Below are positions 18,177-26,196 of a DNA stretch of 64,000 bases, one piece after another (within the stretch, counting starts at the first letter, position 1; each line of letters starts with the position of its first letter). Location of the stretch: contig NZ_JFHL01000029.1 in assembly GCF_003664995.1 (NCBI RefSeq), positions 1-64,000 on the forward strand, given 5' to 3'. The DNA comes from Mesotoga sp. BH458_6_3_2_1 (GTDB lineage: Bacteria; Thermotogota; Thermotogae; Petrotogales; Kosmotogaceae). A program made the position numbers and the translations under genes. Below the pieces are notes generated by a model. The model was given only the letters and a program-made list of their open reading frames with translations. It ran no database searches and was not told the origin of the DNA.

Positions 18177-18527
18177 ATGGCACATGAAGTACTGATACTG
18201 GCTTTTGAAGGGAAGAAATCCTGTTTTCTTCATGCTTTGCTGAATGCTCTCGACATGTCAGAAAAGGGATTTGCCGTATCTGTCGTAATGGAGGGAGAAT
18301 CTCCCAGTCTCATGAAAGAGATTACAAATGAGAAAGATCCTGTTCATGAGATTTACATCGAAACGAAGAAAAGGGGCCTCATAAAGGCCGTATGCTATGG
18401 TTGTTCGAAAATGATGGGCGTCCTTGAGATTGTAGAGAAAGAGGGTCTTCCTCTGAATGGAGATATGAGGAACCACGTTCCGCTCGCAACATACGTGGAG
18501 CGTGGAGCCGAGATCATTACGTTCTAG
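18177..18527 (+). CDS. DsrE-like small protein
   Basis: A 116-residue protein with a DsrE/DsrF/YchN-like alpha/beta fold: beta strand VLILAFEG, helix, then FAVSVVMEGES and a glycine/cysteine region KAVCYGCSKMMG, ending with a PLATYVERGAEIITF strand. DsrE-type proteins handle sulfur or act in small-molecule relay complexes; two Cys in CYGC could be redox active. The start codon directly abuts the SCP2 stop (TGA ATG), with GGAGGTG upstream. Family call is by fold resemblance. Confidence 0.6.
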   Translation: MAHEVLILAFEGKKSCFLHALLNALDMSEKGFAVSVVMEGESPSLMKEITNEKDPVHEIYIETKKRGLIKAVCYGCSKMMGVLEIVEKEGLPLNGDMRNHVPLATYVERGAEIITF

Positions 18528-18594
18528 AAGGAGCTCGAGCTATTACTGCGGAGAGCTTATAAAAGCAGATTTCTCTCAAAGAAGGGAGTTCGTG

Positions 18595-19236
18595 ATGAGG
18601 AACAGTCTTAGACGATGGAAGAATGAAAAACTGGCACAGAAACTCAAAAAAGTCTTTGAAAGCAAATCCGTGAGAGTGATTTACCTTCCAGATATAGAAA
18701 TGGTAGTCGAAGAAGTTCATAAACTGATTCCCGATGGAGCTACCGTCAGTTCAGGAGGATCGGTGACGCTTCAGGAAACGGGAGTAATGGATTTGCTGAG
18801 ATCGGGGAAATATGAATTTCTTGACAGAGACTCGGTTTCTGAAGATAAAGAGAGAAGAAAGATCATGATCAAGGCATTTGAGTCCGACTATTATCTCTGT
18901 AGCGCGAATGCTATCACAGAGAATGGAGAGATTCTTCTGCTGGATGGGAGCGGCAACAGGGCCGCTGCAGTGACGTTTGGGCCTGAAAAGGTGATTTTTG
19001 TTGCCGGAATAAACAAAGTCGTGGAAGATCTGGACGCAGGTATCAAAAGAATCAAGTCGATAGCGCCGATGAATGCAAAGAGGCTGAACCTGCATACTCC
19101 CTGCGCGACAACCGGATTCTGCTCCGACTGCAGCAGCGAAGAAAGAATATGCGAAATGTACTCAATAATTATCGATTCGAGAAGAAGGCCATGGCGCTAT
19201 ACGATAGTTTTGATAGGTGAAGAGCTTGGCCTGTAA
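18595..19236 (+). CDS. LUD-domain (DUF162/LutC-like) protein
   Basis: A 213-residue LUD-domain protein related to LutC/YkgG and the DUF162 group. Hallmarks are the VSSGGSVTLQETGVMDLLR block near residue 47, DGSGNRAAAVTFGPEKVIFVAGINKV, and the C-terminal Cys cluster CATTGFCSDCSSEERICEMY. Stand-alone members are linked to lactate or other hydroxy-acid oxidation, but no lutA/lutB is near, so the role is open. ATG at 18595 is chosen because AAGGGAG lies 6 nt before; the frame stays open upstream to 18502 without support. The Cys-rich tail could bind a metal. Confidence 0.85.
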   Translation: MRNSLRRWKNEKLAQKLKKVFESKSVRVIYLPDIEMVVEEVHKLIPDGATVSSGGSVTLQETGVMDLLRSGKYEFLDRDSVSEDKERRKIMIKAFESDYYLCSANAITENGEILLLDGSGNRAAAVTFGPEKVIFVAGINKVVEDLDAGIKRIKSIAPMNAKRLNLHTPCATTGFCSDCSSEERICEMYSIIIDSRRRPWRYTIVLIGEELGL

Positions 19237-19504
19237 GAAGACTCTTAGGATCAGAGTCTTTGGGCGTGTGCAGGGCGTTGGTTTCAGGTACTTTGCCCTT
19301 CACACCGCCACGTCTCTAGGTGTAACGGGTTTTGTGAGGAACGAGCCCGATGGAAGTGTAGAGATCCTTTGTTCCGGATGTGATGAAGAAATTGATGCTT
19401 TCGTTGAAAGAATAGATAGGGGTCCATCCTATGCCAGCATCACAAGGACAGAAATTGAAGAGCTCCCCTTCAAGTCGTTCAAGAGCTTCGAGATTAGGTA
19501 CTGA
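19226..19504 (+). CDS. acyP: acylphosphatase
   Basis: Small enzyme (about 92 aa) that hydrolyses acyl phosphates such as carbamoyl or 1,3-bisphosphoglycerate. The active-site loop is FGRVQGVGFRYFA, with the phosphate-binding Arg, and the catalytic Asn lies in GFVRNEPDGSVEI. The start is uncertain: TTG at 19226 has AGGTGA 5 nt upstream, while GTG at 19217 would sit within that site. Either start overlaps the end of the LUD gene, so translation is coupled. Confidence 0.92.
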   Translation: MACKKTLRIRVFGRVQGVGFRYFALHTATSLGVTGFVRNEPDGSVEILCSGCDEEIDAFVERIDRGPSYASITRTEIEELPFKSFKSFEIRY

Positions 19505-19507
19505 AGT

Positions 19508-20167
19508 TTAGATTTGTCCCCATTCGGCTAGGAACCTCTGCACAAATTCCACAACGAAACTGTAGCGGTCCTCAGCCATTTTTCTTGCAGTTTCCGTCCA
19601 GAAAGTCTCCGGTCTTATCTTAAGTATCTTCTCGTGAAAGTGATTTATAGAACTACGCGAATTGCCGCTATAAGAGCTGCGCGGACTGAATTGGAGAGAG
19701 TGAAGAGGAGTTCCGGTCTTTCCGGAATAGGAAAAGACTCTTGCTATCGCTACCGCACCTATTGCGTCTAGTCTGTCTGCATCCTGGAGGATCTTTCCCG
19801 TCAGACTGGTAGGTGTTAAGCCACCGGAGTATCTGTGAGACCTAATAGCCTTTGAGACTTCCGCGACAAACGAAATGTCAAAACCCATTGTCGGTAGAAG
19901 TCCTGAAGCATATTCCGCACCGGATTCAGCATGATCGACTCCGGTAAGAGCTTCGTGAGGCCTCTTTATGTCATGAAGTAGTGCGGCTATTATCGCCTTT
20001 TGAAGGTCACACTTCTCCCGAGAAGCTATTTCGCTCGCATTCTCCATTACCCTGAAAGTGTGCGAAATATCATGAGCAGGGTCATCATAGTCTTTGAAGG
20101 CTTCCCTAACGATGTTGAGGATTTCTCTCAAATGTGGAATGCGTTCCATAAGCTCTGTAAGATTCAT
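19508..20167 (-). CDS. HD-domain phosphohydrolase
   Basis: A 219-residue metal-dependent phosphohydrolase of the HD superfamily, YedJ-like subgroup. Metal ligands are the His of DISHTFRVM, the HD of AALLHDIKRP and the Asp of LQDADRLDAIGA, plus a further His pair in RSHRYSGG. Members cleave nucleotides or other phosphomonoesters; substrate is unknown. It faces the acylphosphatase gene, with only 3 nt between the stops. The ATG follows CTAGGAGAG. Confidence 0.85.
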   Translation of the reverse strand: MNLTELMERIPHLREILNIVREAFKDYDDPAHDISHTFRVMENASEIASREKCDLQKAIIAALLHDIKRPHEALTGVDHAESGAEYASGLLPTMGFDISFVAEVSKAIRSHRYSGGLTPTSLTGKILQDADRLDAIGAVAIARVFSYSGKTGTPLHSLQFSPRSSYSGNSRSSINHFHEKILKIRPETFWTETARKMAEDRYSFVVEFVQRFLAEWGQI

Positions 20168-20197
20168 ATTTCTCTCCTAGAGTGAAAAAGAAAAGTT

Positions 20198-20225
20198 TTG
20201 ATGCATAATGTAAAATAAGTATACA
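20198..20225 (+). promoter_or_regulatory. probable promoter of the surE operon
   Basis: TTGATG at 20198-20203 and TATACA at 20220-20225 with a 16-nt spacer, in the AT-rich gap before the surE-def-fmt genes. It matches four of six bases at -35 and five of six at -10. Confidence 0.5.
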
Positions 20226-20264
20226 AGATGATTTGTTCGAAATAGTTGAAAGGAGGCACGAATA

Positions 20265-21029
20265 TTGAATATCCTGGTTACAAACGATGATGGAATCATG
20301 TCGCCCGGAATTATTCTGCTCGCCGAAGCGCTTTCTGAAGATCATGAAGTCCTTGTGGTTGCGCCTGACGTTGAAAGAAGCGCGACTGGACATGCGATAA
20401 CAATCAGAACTCCGTTGTGGGCCAAGGAAGTAAAAGTTGGTAATAAAAACATCGGCTATGCAATCAATGGTACCCCGGCAGATTGCGTTAAGCTCGGACT
20501 GCTGGCGATTTCAGATAGGAAGATAGATCTGGTGATAAGCGGGGTAAACAAAGGGCAGAATATGGGAATAGATGTTCTTTATTCCGGGACAGTTTCAGGT
20601 GCTCTTGAGGGTGCGGTAACTGACACTCCGTCTATTGCGGTTTCTAGTAGCGACTGGAGTAACCCCGAGTACGAAACCGCGGCTAGATTCATGGTTAATT
20701 TTCTCAAAATCTACGATGTCAGTAAGATGCCGGACTTCACGGCTCTCAATATAAATGTTCCTTCAATCAAGTACGAGGAGCTGAAGGGTTGGAAAGTGAC
20801 CAGACAGAGCAGAAGAAGATATAAGGATTATTTCGAAAAGAGAAAGGATCCCTATGGAAACAACTACTACTGGATATTCGGAGAGGTAGTTGAAGATGAA
20901 TGTTCTACTGATTGTGATTTCAATGCAGTAAAGTCCAACTTCGTGTCGATAACACCTCTCCACGCCATTATGACCGATAAGAAGTATTTTGATGAATTGA
21001 AGGAGATTTCGGAAGGGTGGTCGGAATGA
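20265..21029 (+). CDS. surE: 5'/3'-nucleotidase SurE
   Basis: Stationary-phase survival nucleotidase that dephosphorylates nucleoside monophosphates and possibly polyphosphate. The metal site is ILVTNDDGIMSPG at the N-terminus. The conserved SATGHAIT and NGTPADCVKLG segments and the SGVNKGQNMG loop are intact. At 254 aa it has the family length. TTG start with AAAGGAGG 7 nt upstream. Its TGA overlaps the def start. Confidence 0.96.
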   Translation: MNILVTNDDGIMSPGIILLAEALSEDHEVLVVAPDVERSATGHAITIRTPLWAKEVKVGNKNIGYAINGTPADCVKLGLLAISDRKIDLVISGVNKGQNMGIDVLYSGTVSGALEGAVTDTPSIAVSSSDWSNPEYETAARFMVNFLKIYDVSKMPDFTALNINVPSIKYEELKGWKVTRQSRRRYKDYFEKRKDPYGNNYYWIFGEVVEDECSTDCDFNAVKSNFVSITPLHAIMTDKKYFDELKEISEGWSE

Positions 21030-21517
21030 AAGTTATTTATATCGGAAACCCCATACTTCGGAATGTTTCCGAAAGTGTCGAAGTTTTCGACGATGATCTC
21101 AGAGCTTTTGTGAAAGAGTTAAGCAAGACAATGTACGTTGAGGACGGTGTGGGTCTTGCGGCACCGCAAGTGGCAGTGTCACGAAGGATTTTTGTTTACG
21201 ATCCTGGAGACGGATTGAGGGTAGTCATTAACCCGGAAATTCTTTCCAAGAGTGATGAGATAGTCAAGATGGAAGAGGGTTGCCTTAGCATACCTGGAAT
21301 CTACGCGGATATCGACAGGCCCTCCGCGGTTCGGATTCATTATCAGGATGAATATGGACAGCACCACGAAGAGGATTTGACGGAATATCCTGCGAGAATA
21401 GTGCAACACGAGAGCGATCATCTTGAAGGAGTACTATTTGTTGACTATCTTTCTGCGTCAAAAAGAGCGATGCTGAAACCGAAATTGAATCAGATCATTA
21501 AGGAAAGCACCAGATAA
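21026..21517 (+). CDS. def: peptide deformylase
   Basis: Metalloenzyme that removes the formyl group from nascent proteins. All three motifs are present: GVGLAAPQV, EEGCLSIPG with the metal Cys, and QHESDHLEG with the two metal His and catalytic Glu. About 163 aa from the ATG at 21026, whose ATGA overlaps the surE stop; an in-frame GTG three codons earlier is less favoured. It is followed without a gap by fmt, the usual partner that adds the formyl group. Confidence 0.97.
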   Translation: MKVIYIGNPILRNVSESVEVFDDDLRAFVKELSKTMYVEDGVGLAAPQVAVSRRIFVYDPGDGLRVVINPEILSKSDEIVKMEEGCLSIPGIYADIDRPSAVRIHYQDEYGQHHEEDLTEYPARIVQHESDHLEGVLFVDYLSASKRAMLKPKLNQIIKESTR

Positions 21518-22450
21518 ATGAAGATCGTATTCATGGGAACTCCTGAATTTGCAGCCGCTCATCTCAAGGAAATTGTCGAATCGGGGAACAAGGTGGCAGG
21601 AGTCTTTTCACAGCCTGACAGGCCGAAGGGGAGGGGTCAAAAAGTAGAACCCACCCCTGTAAAGACAGTCGCGACCAACTACGGAATACCAGTTTTTCAG
21701 CCTGAAAAGATCAATTCAGATGAAGGGTTCGAAAAACTTTCGGAGCTATCTCCAGATATTATTGTGGTTGTCGCATTTGGAAAACTTCTTAAATCGGGTG
21801 TGATAAACCTCCCAACCATCGGTTGTTTCAACGTCCATGCTTCTCTTCTGCCAAAATATAGAGGTGCAGCCCCGATTCAGCGAGCAATAGAAAATGGAGA
21901 GACGAAGACGGGCATAACGATATTCAAGATTGATGAAGGAATGGATACGGGAGCGATCGCTCTGAAGAGGGAGCTTGAAATCCATCCATCAGACAGTTTT
22001 GGCTCGCTCTATTTGAAGCTGGCAGAACTCGGGAAAAAGACGCTGGTCCATTTTTTGGAGAGGGTGAAAGAGGGAAGGTTGGAACTCGCTCCACAAGATG
22101 GAATTCCTTCTTTTGCTCCAAAGATCCAGCCTGAGGATCTCGTAATTTCCGACTTATCGGATGCTGCGAAAGTGGTTAACAAGATTAGGGCGTACGATCC
22201 ACAGCCTGGAGCGAGGGTGAGCGTTGAGGGAAGGATAGCAAAGGTTTTCGGAGCCAGCCTAAAATGTAGAAATGAGGGAAAAGGTATTGTCGGAGAAATA
22301 GTCAAGATCGATGACCGAGGAATGATTGTAAGCTGCGGTGCCGAAAATGTTATTATATCCTTAGTACAGTTCCCGGGCAAGAAGCCTATGAGGCCGAAGG
22401 ATGCGTTAAGCGGGCGACTCATCAGTGAAGGGATTATATTGGGGGGATAG
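21518..22450 (+). CDS. fmt: methionyl-tRNA formyltransferase
   Basis: Formylates initiator Met-tRNA using 10-formyl-tetrahydrofolate. The N-terminal domain begins IVFMGTPEFAAAHL, with the folate and catalytic region HASLLPKYRGAAPIQRAI (Asn/His/Asp type) and GMDTGAI. The C-terminal OB-like domain contains IRAYDPQPGA. 310 aa is normal. The ATG directly follows the def TAA. Confidence 0.97.
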   Translation: MKIVFMGTPEFAAAHLKEIVESGNKVAGVFSQPDRPKGRGQKVEPTPVKTVATNYGIPVFQPEKINSDEGFEKLSELSPDIIVVVAFGKLLKSGVINLPTIGCFNVHASLLPKYRGAAPIQRAIENGETKTGITIFKIDEGMDTGAIALKRELEIHPSDSFGSLYLKLAELGKKTLVHFLERVKEGRLELAPQDGIPSFAPKIQPEDLVISDLSDAAKVVNKIRAYDPQPGARVSVEGRIAKVFGASLKCRNEGKGIVGEIVKIDDRGMIVSCGAENVIISLVQFPGKKPMRPKDALSGRLISEGIILGG

Positions 22451-22452
22451 AA

Positions 22453-22668
22453 ATGCCCAGGGTAATAAGGCTTTTTCAAATAAGAAACGAGATTTCGGAG
22501 AACGATGCGGAGAAGATTGTAGCGAGACTCAGGCTTCTGGACGGAATAGTTAAGGCCCAGGCAGATGTTGCGAGTGGAGTAATTGAAGTTGAATACGAGA
22601 ACGCGATTATCGACAGATATATAATTCAAGAAGAGCTCTCTGAACTCGGTTTTGATATGCTTATATAA
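22453..22668 (+). CDS. small ferredoxin-fold (HMA-like) protein lacking the CxxC
   Basis: A 71-residue protein starting 2 nt after fmt, with GGGGGATAGAA before its ATG. The order strand-helix-strand-strand-helix-strand is predicted: IRLFQIRN, ENDAEKIVARLRLLDGI, KAQADVAS, GVIEVEYEN, IIQEELSELGF. It ends ELGFDMLI, like heavy-metal-associated (HMA) domains. The metal-binding CxxC of that family is absent; its place is taken by EISENDA. I do not recognise a specific family, so the role is unknown. It is probably the last gene of the surE-def-fmt transcript. Confidence 0.65.
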   Translation: MPRVIRLFQIRNEISENDAEKIVARLRLLDGIVKAQADVASGVIEVEYENAIIDRYIIQEELSELGFDMLI

Positions 22669-22689
22669 AGCATTCTCGCTATTTGCTTC

Positions 22690-22718
22690 TTGACAAAGGA
22701 ATCCGGTCAAGTTATAAT
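22690..22718 (+). promoter_or_regulatory. consensus promoter for tRNA-Leu
   Basis: TTGACA at 22690-22695, a 17-nt spacer and TATAAT at 22713-22718. The mature tRNA begins 17 nt further on. Confidence 0.9.
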
Positions 22719-22735
22719 TTTTGACGTGTGAAGTT

Positions 22736-22824
22736 GCCGAGGTGGTGGAATTGGCAGACACGCATGGTTGAGGTCCATGTGGGCAGTTTAGCCTATGCGG
22801 GTTCAAGTCCCGCCCTCGGCACCA
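22736..22824 (+). tRNA. tRNA-Leu (GAG)
   Basis: An 89-nt class II tRNA with encoded CCA. The acceptor stem is GCCGAGG/CCTCGGC. The anticodon stem is CATGG/CCATG around loop TTGAGGT, giving anticodon GAG. A long variable arm precedes GGTTCAAGTCC. It reads CUC/CUU codons. Confidence 0.96.
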
Positions 22825-22827
22825 CTA

Positions 22828-22852
22828 AACCGGGTTTGTAACCCGGTTTTTT
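22828..22852 (+). terminator. intrinsic terminator after tRNA-Leu
   Basis: AACCGGGTT-TGT-AACCCGGTT is a 9-bp perfect stem followed by TTTT. The dinG gene begins just 16 nt later, so dinG needs readthrough or its own promoter. Confidence 0.85.
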
Positions 22853-22867
22853 CTTTCGAGGTGCTTC

Positions 22868-25420
22868 TTGGGAGAGATTCTGCTAGGCAATATTTTCAAA
22901 CGGAACGCAAAGACAAAAATTAGCTTGAGACGAGTTTCTCAGAATTCTCCATTCGTCTCAATGAAAATAGAAGACCTTCCTTCATTCTTTTCAGAGAGGG
23001 GTGAAGACTGTGTTTTCATTGACGGGCCGGTGGATAGCGAGTATTTACAAAAGATAGCAATTGATGAAGGATATTTGAGAAGCTTTCTTTTTCAGTCGGA
23101 GTCTAAGGATCTCAAGACTAGGATCCTTCAGTACAGAAAGGCTATTGAGAAAATGCCGGCAGGGCTCTCGTCTATAGTCGGAAAGATCTTAGAAAACGGC
23201 GGACTGAGGAACTTCCTTCTTCTTGCACTTAGGGAAAGCGAGTTTCTAGATCCGTGGGAGGATTATGTGCTTTCCGCTCTCAAGAGAAACGAAAGAAGAG
23301 AAAGAGGCAATCCCAGGATCAATCTTCAGAAGACTGTAAAACTAGTATTCAGCGAGGGTGGACTCCTTCAGGATTCAATGAAGGGATACGAATTCAGACA
23401 AGAGCAGTTCATGACTGCTCTCGAAATCGCTGAGTCAATTGAAAGAGACAGTAATTTAATGATCGAGGTCGGTACTGGAACTGGAAAGAGCATTGCATAC
23501 CTGGCACCGGTTGCATACGCCTGTATTTCGACTATGAATCAGGCTGTTGTCTCAACTAGAACAAGAATTCTTCAAGATCAGCTCTTCAAGAAAGATGTGG
23601 AGATACTGAAGACCTTTCCTAACCTTGATGATCTTCGTGTTTCGGTTATGAAGGGTAGAGAAAGGTATCTTTGTGCCAGAAAGCTCTTTGAGGTTGTGAA
23701 CCTTGCTCTCAACAAGATGTTGGATGAAGAAATGTCAAAGGAGCTTTCAGGAATACTCATCTGGTCAATGATCACTGGTGAAGGAGATCTCGACCCGCTT
23801 CCAATAAAAGAAGAGATGAGAAGAATGATTTCTGGAAACAGATTCGACTGCACCAGACGACTCTGCCCTTTCTTCGAGATCTGCCCTTACTACGTCCAGA
23901 GAGAAAACGCGAAAAGCTCCGACATAGTTATCACGAATCATTCCTTTCTCTTCAGCGAAGCAAACATAAGACTTTCCGACGGAGACGCCGAAGAGCGAGA
24001 AGATATCGGGACACTTCTCCCGAGATTCAAATATCTCGTTGTAGATGAGGCACATGAGCTCGAGGCTTCATTGACACAGGCCATGAGCTACCGCTTTGAG
24101 CCGTACGAGCTGGCCGGCACTGTGAGAAGACTCATAAAGACGGTAAGGGATTCCTTTGGATTTCTGAAGAGGCACTTTGACGAGGGATTTCTGAGAAAAT
24201 TGTGGGCAAAGCTCAAAGAAGCAACCGCTAATCTGGACAAGCAGAGCACGGAGCTAGTTAGAGTTACTGGCAGTCCTGAATCTGGAAGTCGGATAACATT
24301 CACTGGAAAAGAACTCGAAGTGATGATACCTTTGCTCACAAAAATTTCCGATACTCTTCAGACACATGTTTATATTGGCACTCAGACGATGCAGATGCTG
24401 GATGATGTAGAGGATAGAAATGAAAAGATAGATGGTTTAGAAGCTGAAGTGAGCAGGATTCTAACTGAAACAAGGGAATGGATGAAACAGATAGCGGGTA
24501 TCACTTCTTCGCAGGAGTCGAGGGTTATATATGTAAACCGATTAGAAAGGCGCCCCGATAATCTCAGCATAATCTCCTCGCCTGTCGAAAACGATACCTT
24601 GATGGCATCGATCTTCCCCGACGTGAGCGTCAAGATTTTCATCTCTGCGACTCTGTGGGTATACAGCAGGGGCAGTGATGGCTTCAATTATGCCAGAAGA
24701 ATATTGGGAACTAGCAGCAACAATGAAGCTGTTAGGCTCGGAACTTCATTTGATTATACGCAGCAGCTGAAGTTCTTCGTCCCAGTCGATCTGCCGGACT
24801 ATTTTCCGAATTCGCTCACGTATCTCGAAAGTGCGTCGGATATAACGCTCAACGCCTTGAATATAGTAGGAGGTGGTTCAATGGTGCTCTTCACTTCTTA
24901 CGAAGACATGAAATGGACTCTCTCCAGAATCTCCGGCAGACTTGGCGATATGTCGATTCACATTCAAGATAGGGAGGACAGTCCGACTACTATTCTTGCA
25001 GACCACGTGAATTCAGAGAAGTCCGTGATTTTCGGAGCAAGAGCATTCTGGGAGGGTGTAGATCTTCCTGGCGAACAGCTTAGACTATTGATAGTATACA
25101 AGCTCCCCTTTGAAAGACCAGATGAACCGCTAATTGAGGCTAGAATAAAGCATTACGGGAAGAGGAGTTTCGTGGAAGGTATGAACAAGTACTATTATCC
25201 AAAGATGATAACGGCATTCCGACAGGGCCTTGGCAGACTCATAAGGACAAGGAACGATCACGGAGTCGTGATTGTCATTGACAAGAGAATAGTCGACCCT
25301 AACAGAGTATATTCGAAAAAGCTCTTGGCTTCTCTTCCGGCAGGAACGAATGTTCAAGCTATTGCCAGTAACCGGATTCTGCGTGAGCTTAGAAGACTCA
25401 AGAGGGAGAAGTGGATCTGA
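22868..25420 (+). CDS. DinG/XPD-family ATP-dependent DNA helicase
   Basis: Superfamily 2 5'-3' helicase of the XPD/DinG type, 850 aa. Walker A is EVGTGTGKSIAYLAP, Walker B is LVVDEAHELE, and motif VI is RQGLGRLIRT. The iron-sulfur cluster is indicated by the Cys of RYLCARK and by DCTRRLCPFFEICPY, whose C-x4-C-x5-C spacing matches that of E. coli DinG. The N-terminal 160 residues do not look like the DEDD exonuclease found in some DinG proteins. TTG start with CGAGGTG upstream. It overlaps the ComF gene, suggesting a DNA repair or uptake role. Confidence 0.9.
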   Translation: MGEILLGNIFKRNAKTKISLRRVSQNSPFVSMKIEDLPSFFSERGEDCVFIDGPVDSEYLQKIAIDEGYLRSFLFQSESKDLKTRILQYRKAIEKMPAGLSSIVGKILENGGLRNFLLLALRESEFLDPWEDYVLSALKRNERRERGNPRINLQKTVKLVFSEGGLLQDSMKGYEFRQEQFMTALEIAESIERDSNLMIEVGTGTGKSIAYLAPVAYACISTMNQAVVSTRTRILQDQLFKKDVEILKTFPNLDDLRVSVMKGRERYLCARKLFEVVNLALNKMLDEEMSKELSGILIWSMITGEGDLDPLPIKEEMRRMISGNRFDCTRRLCPFFEICPYYVQRENAKSSDIVITNHSFLFSEANIRLSDGDAEEREDIGTLLPRFKYLVVDEAHELEASLTQAMSYRFEPYELAGTVRRLIKTVRDSFGFLKRHFDEGFLRKLWAKLKEATANLDKQSTELVRVTGSPESGSRITFTGKELEVMIPLLTKISDTLQTHVYIGTQTMQMLDDVEDRNEKIDGLEAEVSRILTETREWMKQIAGITSSQESRVIYVNRLERRPDNLSIISSPVENDTLMASIFPDVSVKIFISATLWVYSRGSDGFNYARRILGTSSNNEAVRLGTSFDYTQQLKFFVPVDLPDYFPNSLTYLESASDITLNALNIVGGGSMVLFTSYEDMKWTLSRISGRLGDMSIHIQDREDSPTTILADHVNSEKSVIFGARAFWEGVDLPGEQLRLLIVYKLPFERPDEPLIEARIKHYGKRSFVEGMNKYYYPKMITAFRQGLGRLIRTRNDHGVVIVIDKRIVDPNRVYSKKLLASLPAGTNVQAIASNRILRELRRLKREKWI

Positions 25421-26049
25421 TGCTGAAGTCAGTCATCTCTTATTTCTTACCCAATTACTGTTTGGTCTGCGAAAGGGAAATCGACCCCAATGACTACCTC
25501 TGCAAAGACTGTTTGACTTCTATTAGAGGTCCGATAATGGCTCCCGTTGAGGTCTTGAACATAGACTCGGCTCATTCTTATTGGAAGTATGAAAGCCCAA
25601 TGAAAGAGCTTATTCGCGCTTACAAGTTTGGAGATAGGCCCGGCGTCGCTCGCCTTTTCGCAAAGATTGTCTTCGAAATGATAGATGTCTTTGCTCCATC
25701 TACAGATGTAATCGTCCCGGTTCCAACATCTTTGCAGGCGTTCATTAGGAGAGGTTTTGACACCAATCTGAGGATTCTCCGGCATCTTGCAAGAACGATC
25801 GATATTAAGATCGACAATGTTCTGTCGATTTCTGGAAAGACTGTCCCGCAGTCAACACTGAAGATGCAGGACAGGATAGATAATGTTAGAGATAAGTTCT
25901 TCTTGAGGAAGAAACCAAGAAGCACCTCGGTTATTCTTTTCGATGATGTGGTTACAAGCGGTGCAACTGCAAGTCAGTGTGCTAGAGTTCTAAGAGAAGG
26001 CGGTGTCAAGGAGATCACTTTACTTGCAATTGCCAGTGCAAAGAAATAG
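25420..26049 (+). CDS. comF: ComF-family phosphoribosyltransferase-like protein
   Basis: ComF-type protein of about 209 aa, linked to natural competence and DNA handling. A zinc-ribbon start CLVCEREI...YLCKDC precedes a type I PRTase domain with the PRPP loop VILFDDVVTSGATA. The conserved IVPVPTSLQAFIRRGFD is also present. The ATG at 25420 overlaps the dinG TGA (TGATG). A GTG three codons earlier lies too close to AGAGGGAG to be favoured. Confidence 0.92.
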   Translation: MLKSVISYFLPNYCLVCEREIDPNDYLCKDCLTSIRGPIMAPVEVLNIDSAHSYWKYESPMKELIRAYKFGDRPGVARLFAKIVFEMIDVFAPSTDVIVPVPTSLQAFIRRGFDTNLRILRHLARTIDIKIDNVLSISGKTVPQSTLKMQDRIDNVRDKFFLRKKPRSTSVILFDDVVTSGATASQCARVLREGGVKEITLLAIASAKK

Positions 26050-26062
26050 GGCCTCTCGGCCC
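26040..26062 (-). terminator. terminator for tRNA-Gln (possibly bidirectional)
   Basis: GGGCC-TCTC-GGCCC at 26049-26062. On the minus strand it is followed by TATTTCTTT, just after the tRNA-Gln 3' end. It may also end the comF transcript. Confidence 0.5.
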
Positions 26063-26063
26063 C

Positions 26064-26138
26064 TGGCTGGGAGAGGAGGACTCGAACCTCCATCGGCGGA
26101 TCCAGAGTCCGCTGTCCTACCAATTGGACGATCTCCCA
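26064..26138 (-). tRNA. tRNA-Gln (CUG)
   Basis: A 75-nt tRNA with encoded CCA. The acceptor stem is TGGGAGA/TCTCCCA and the anticodon stem GCGGA/TCCGC surrounds CTCTGGA, giving anticodon CUG. T arm is GGAGGTTCGAGTCCTCC. Confidence 0.96.
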
Positions 26139-26196
26139 AGACAGTAAAGATTATAAAGCAGAAGACAATTGGTGTCAAGACGTTTGGAGGCATATG

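Noticed and set aside
22009-22806. 265-codon minus-strand frame opposite fmt, the small gene and part of tRNA-Leu
   Set aside because: It is antisense to three confirmed features and its composition is not protein-like.
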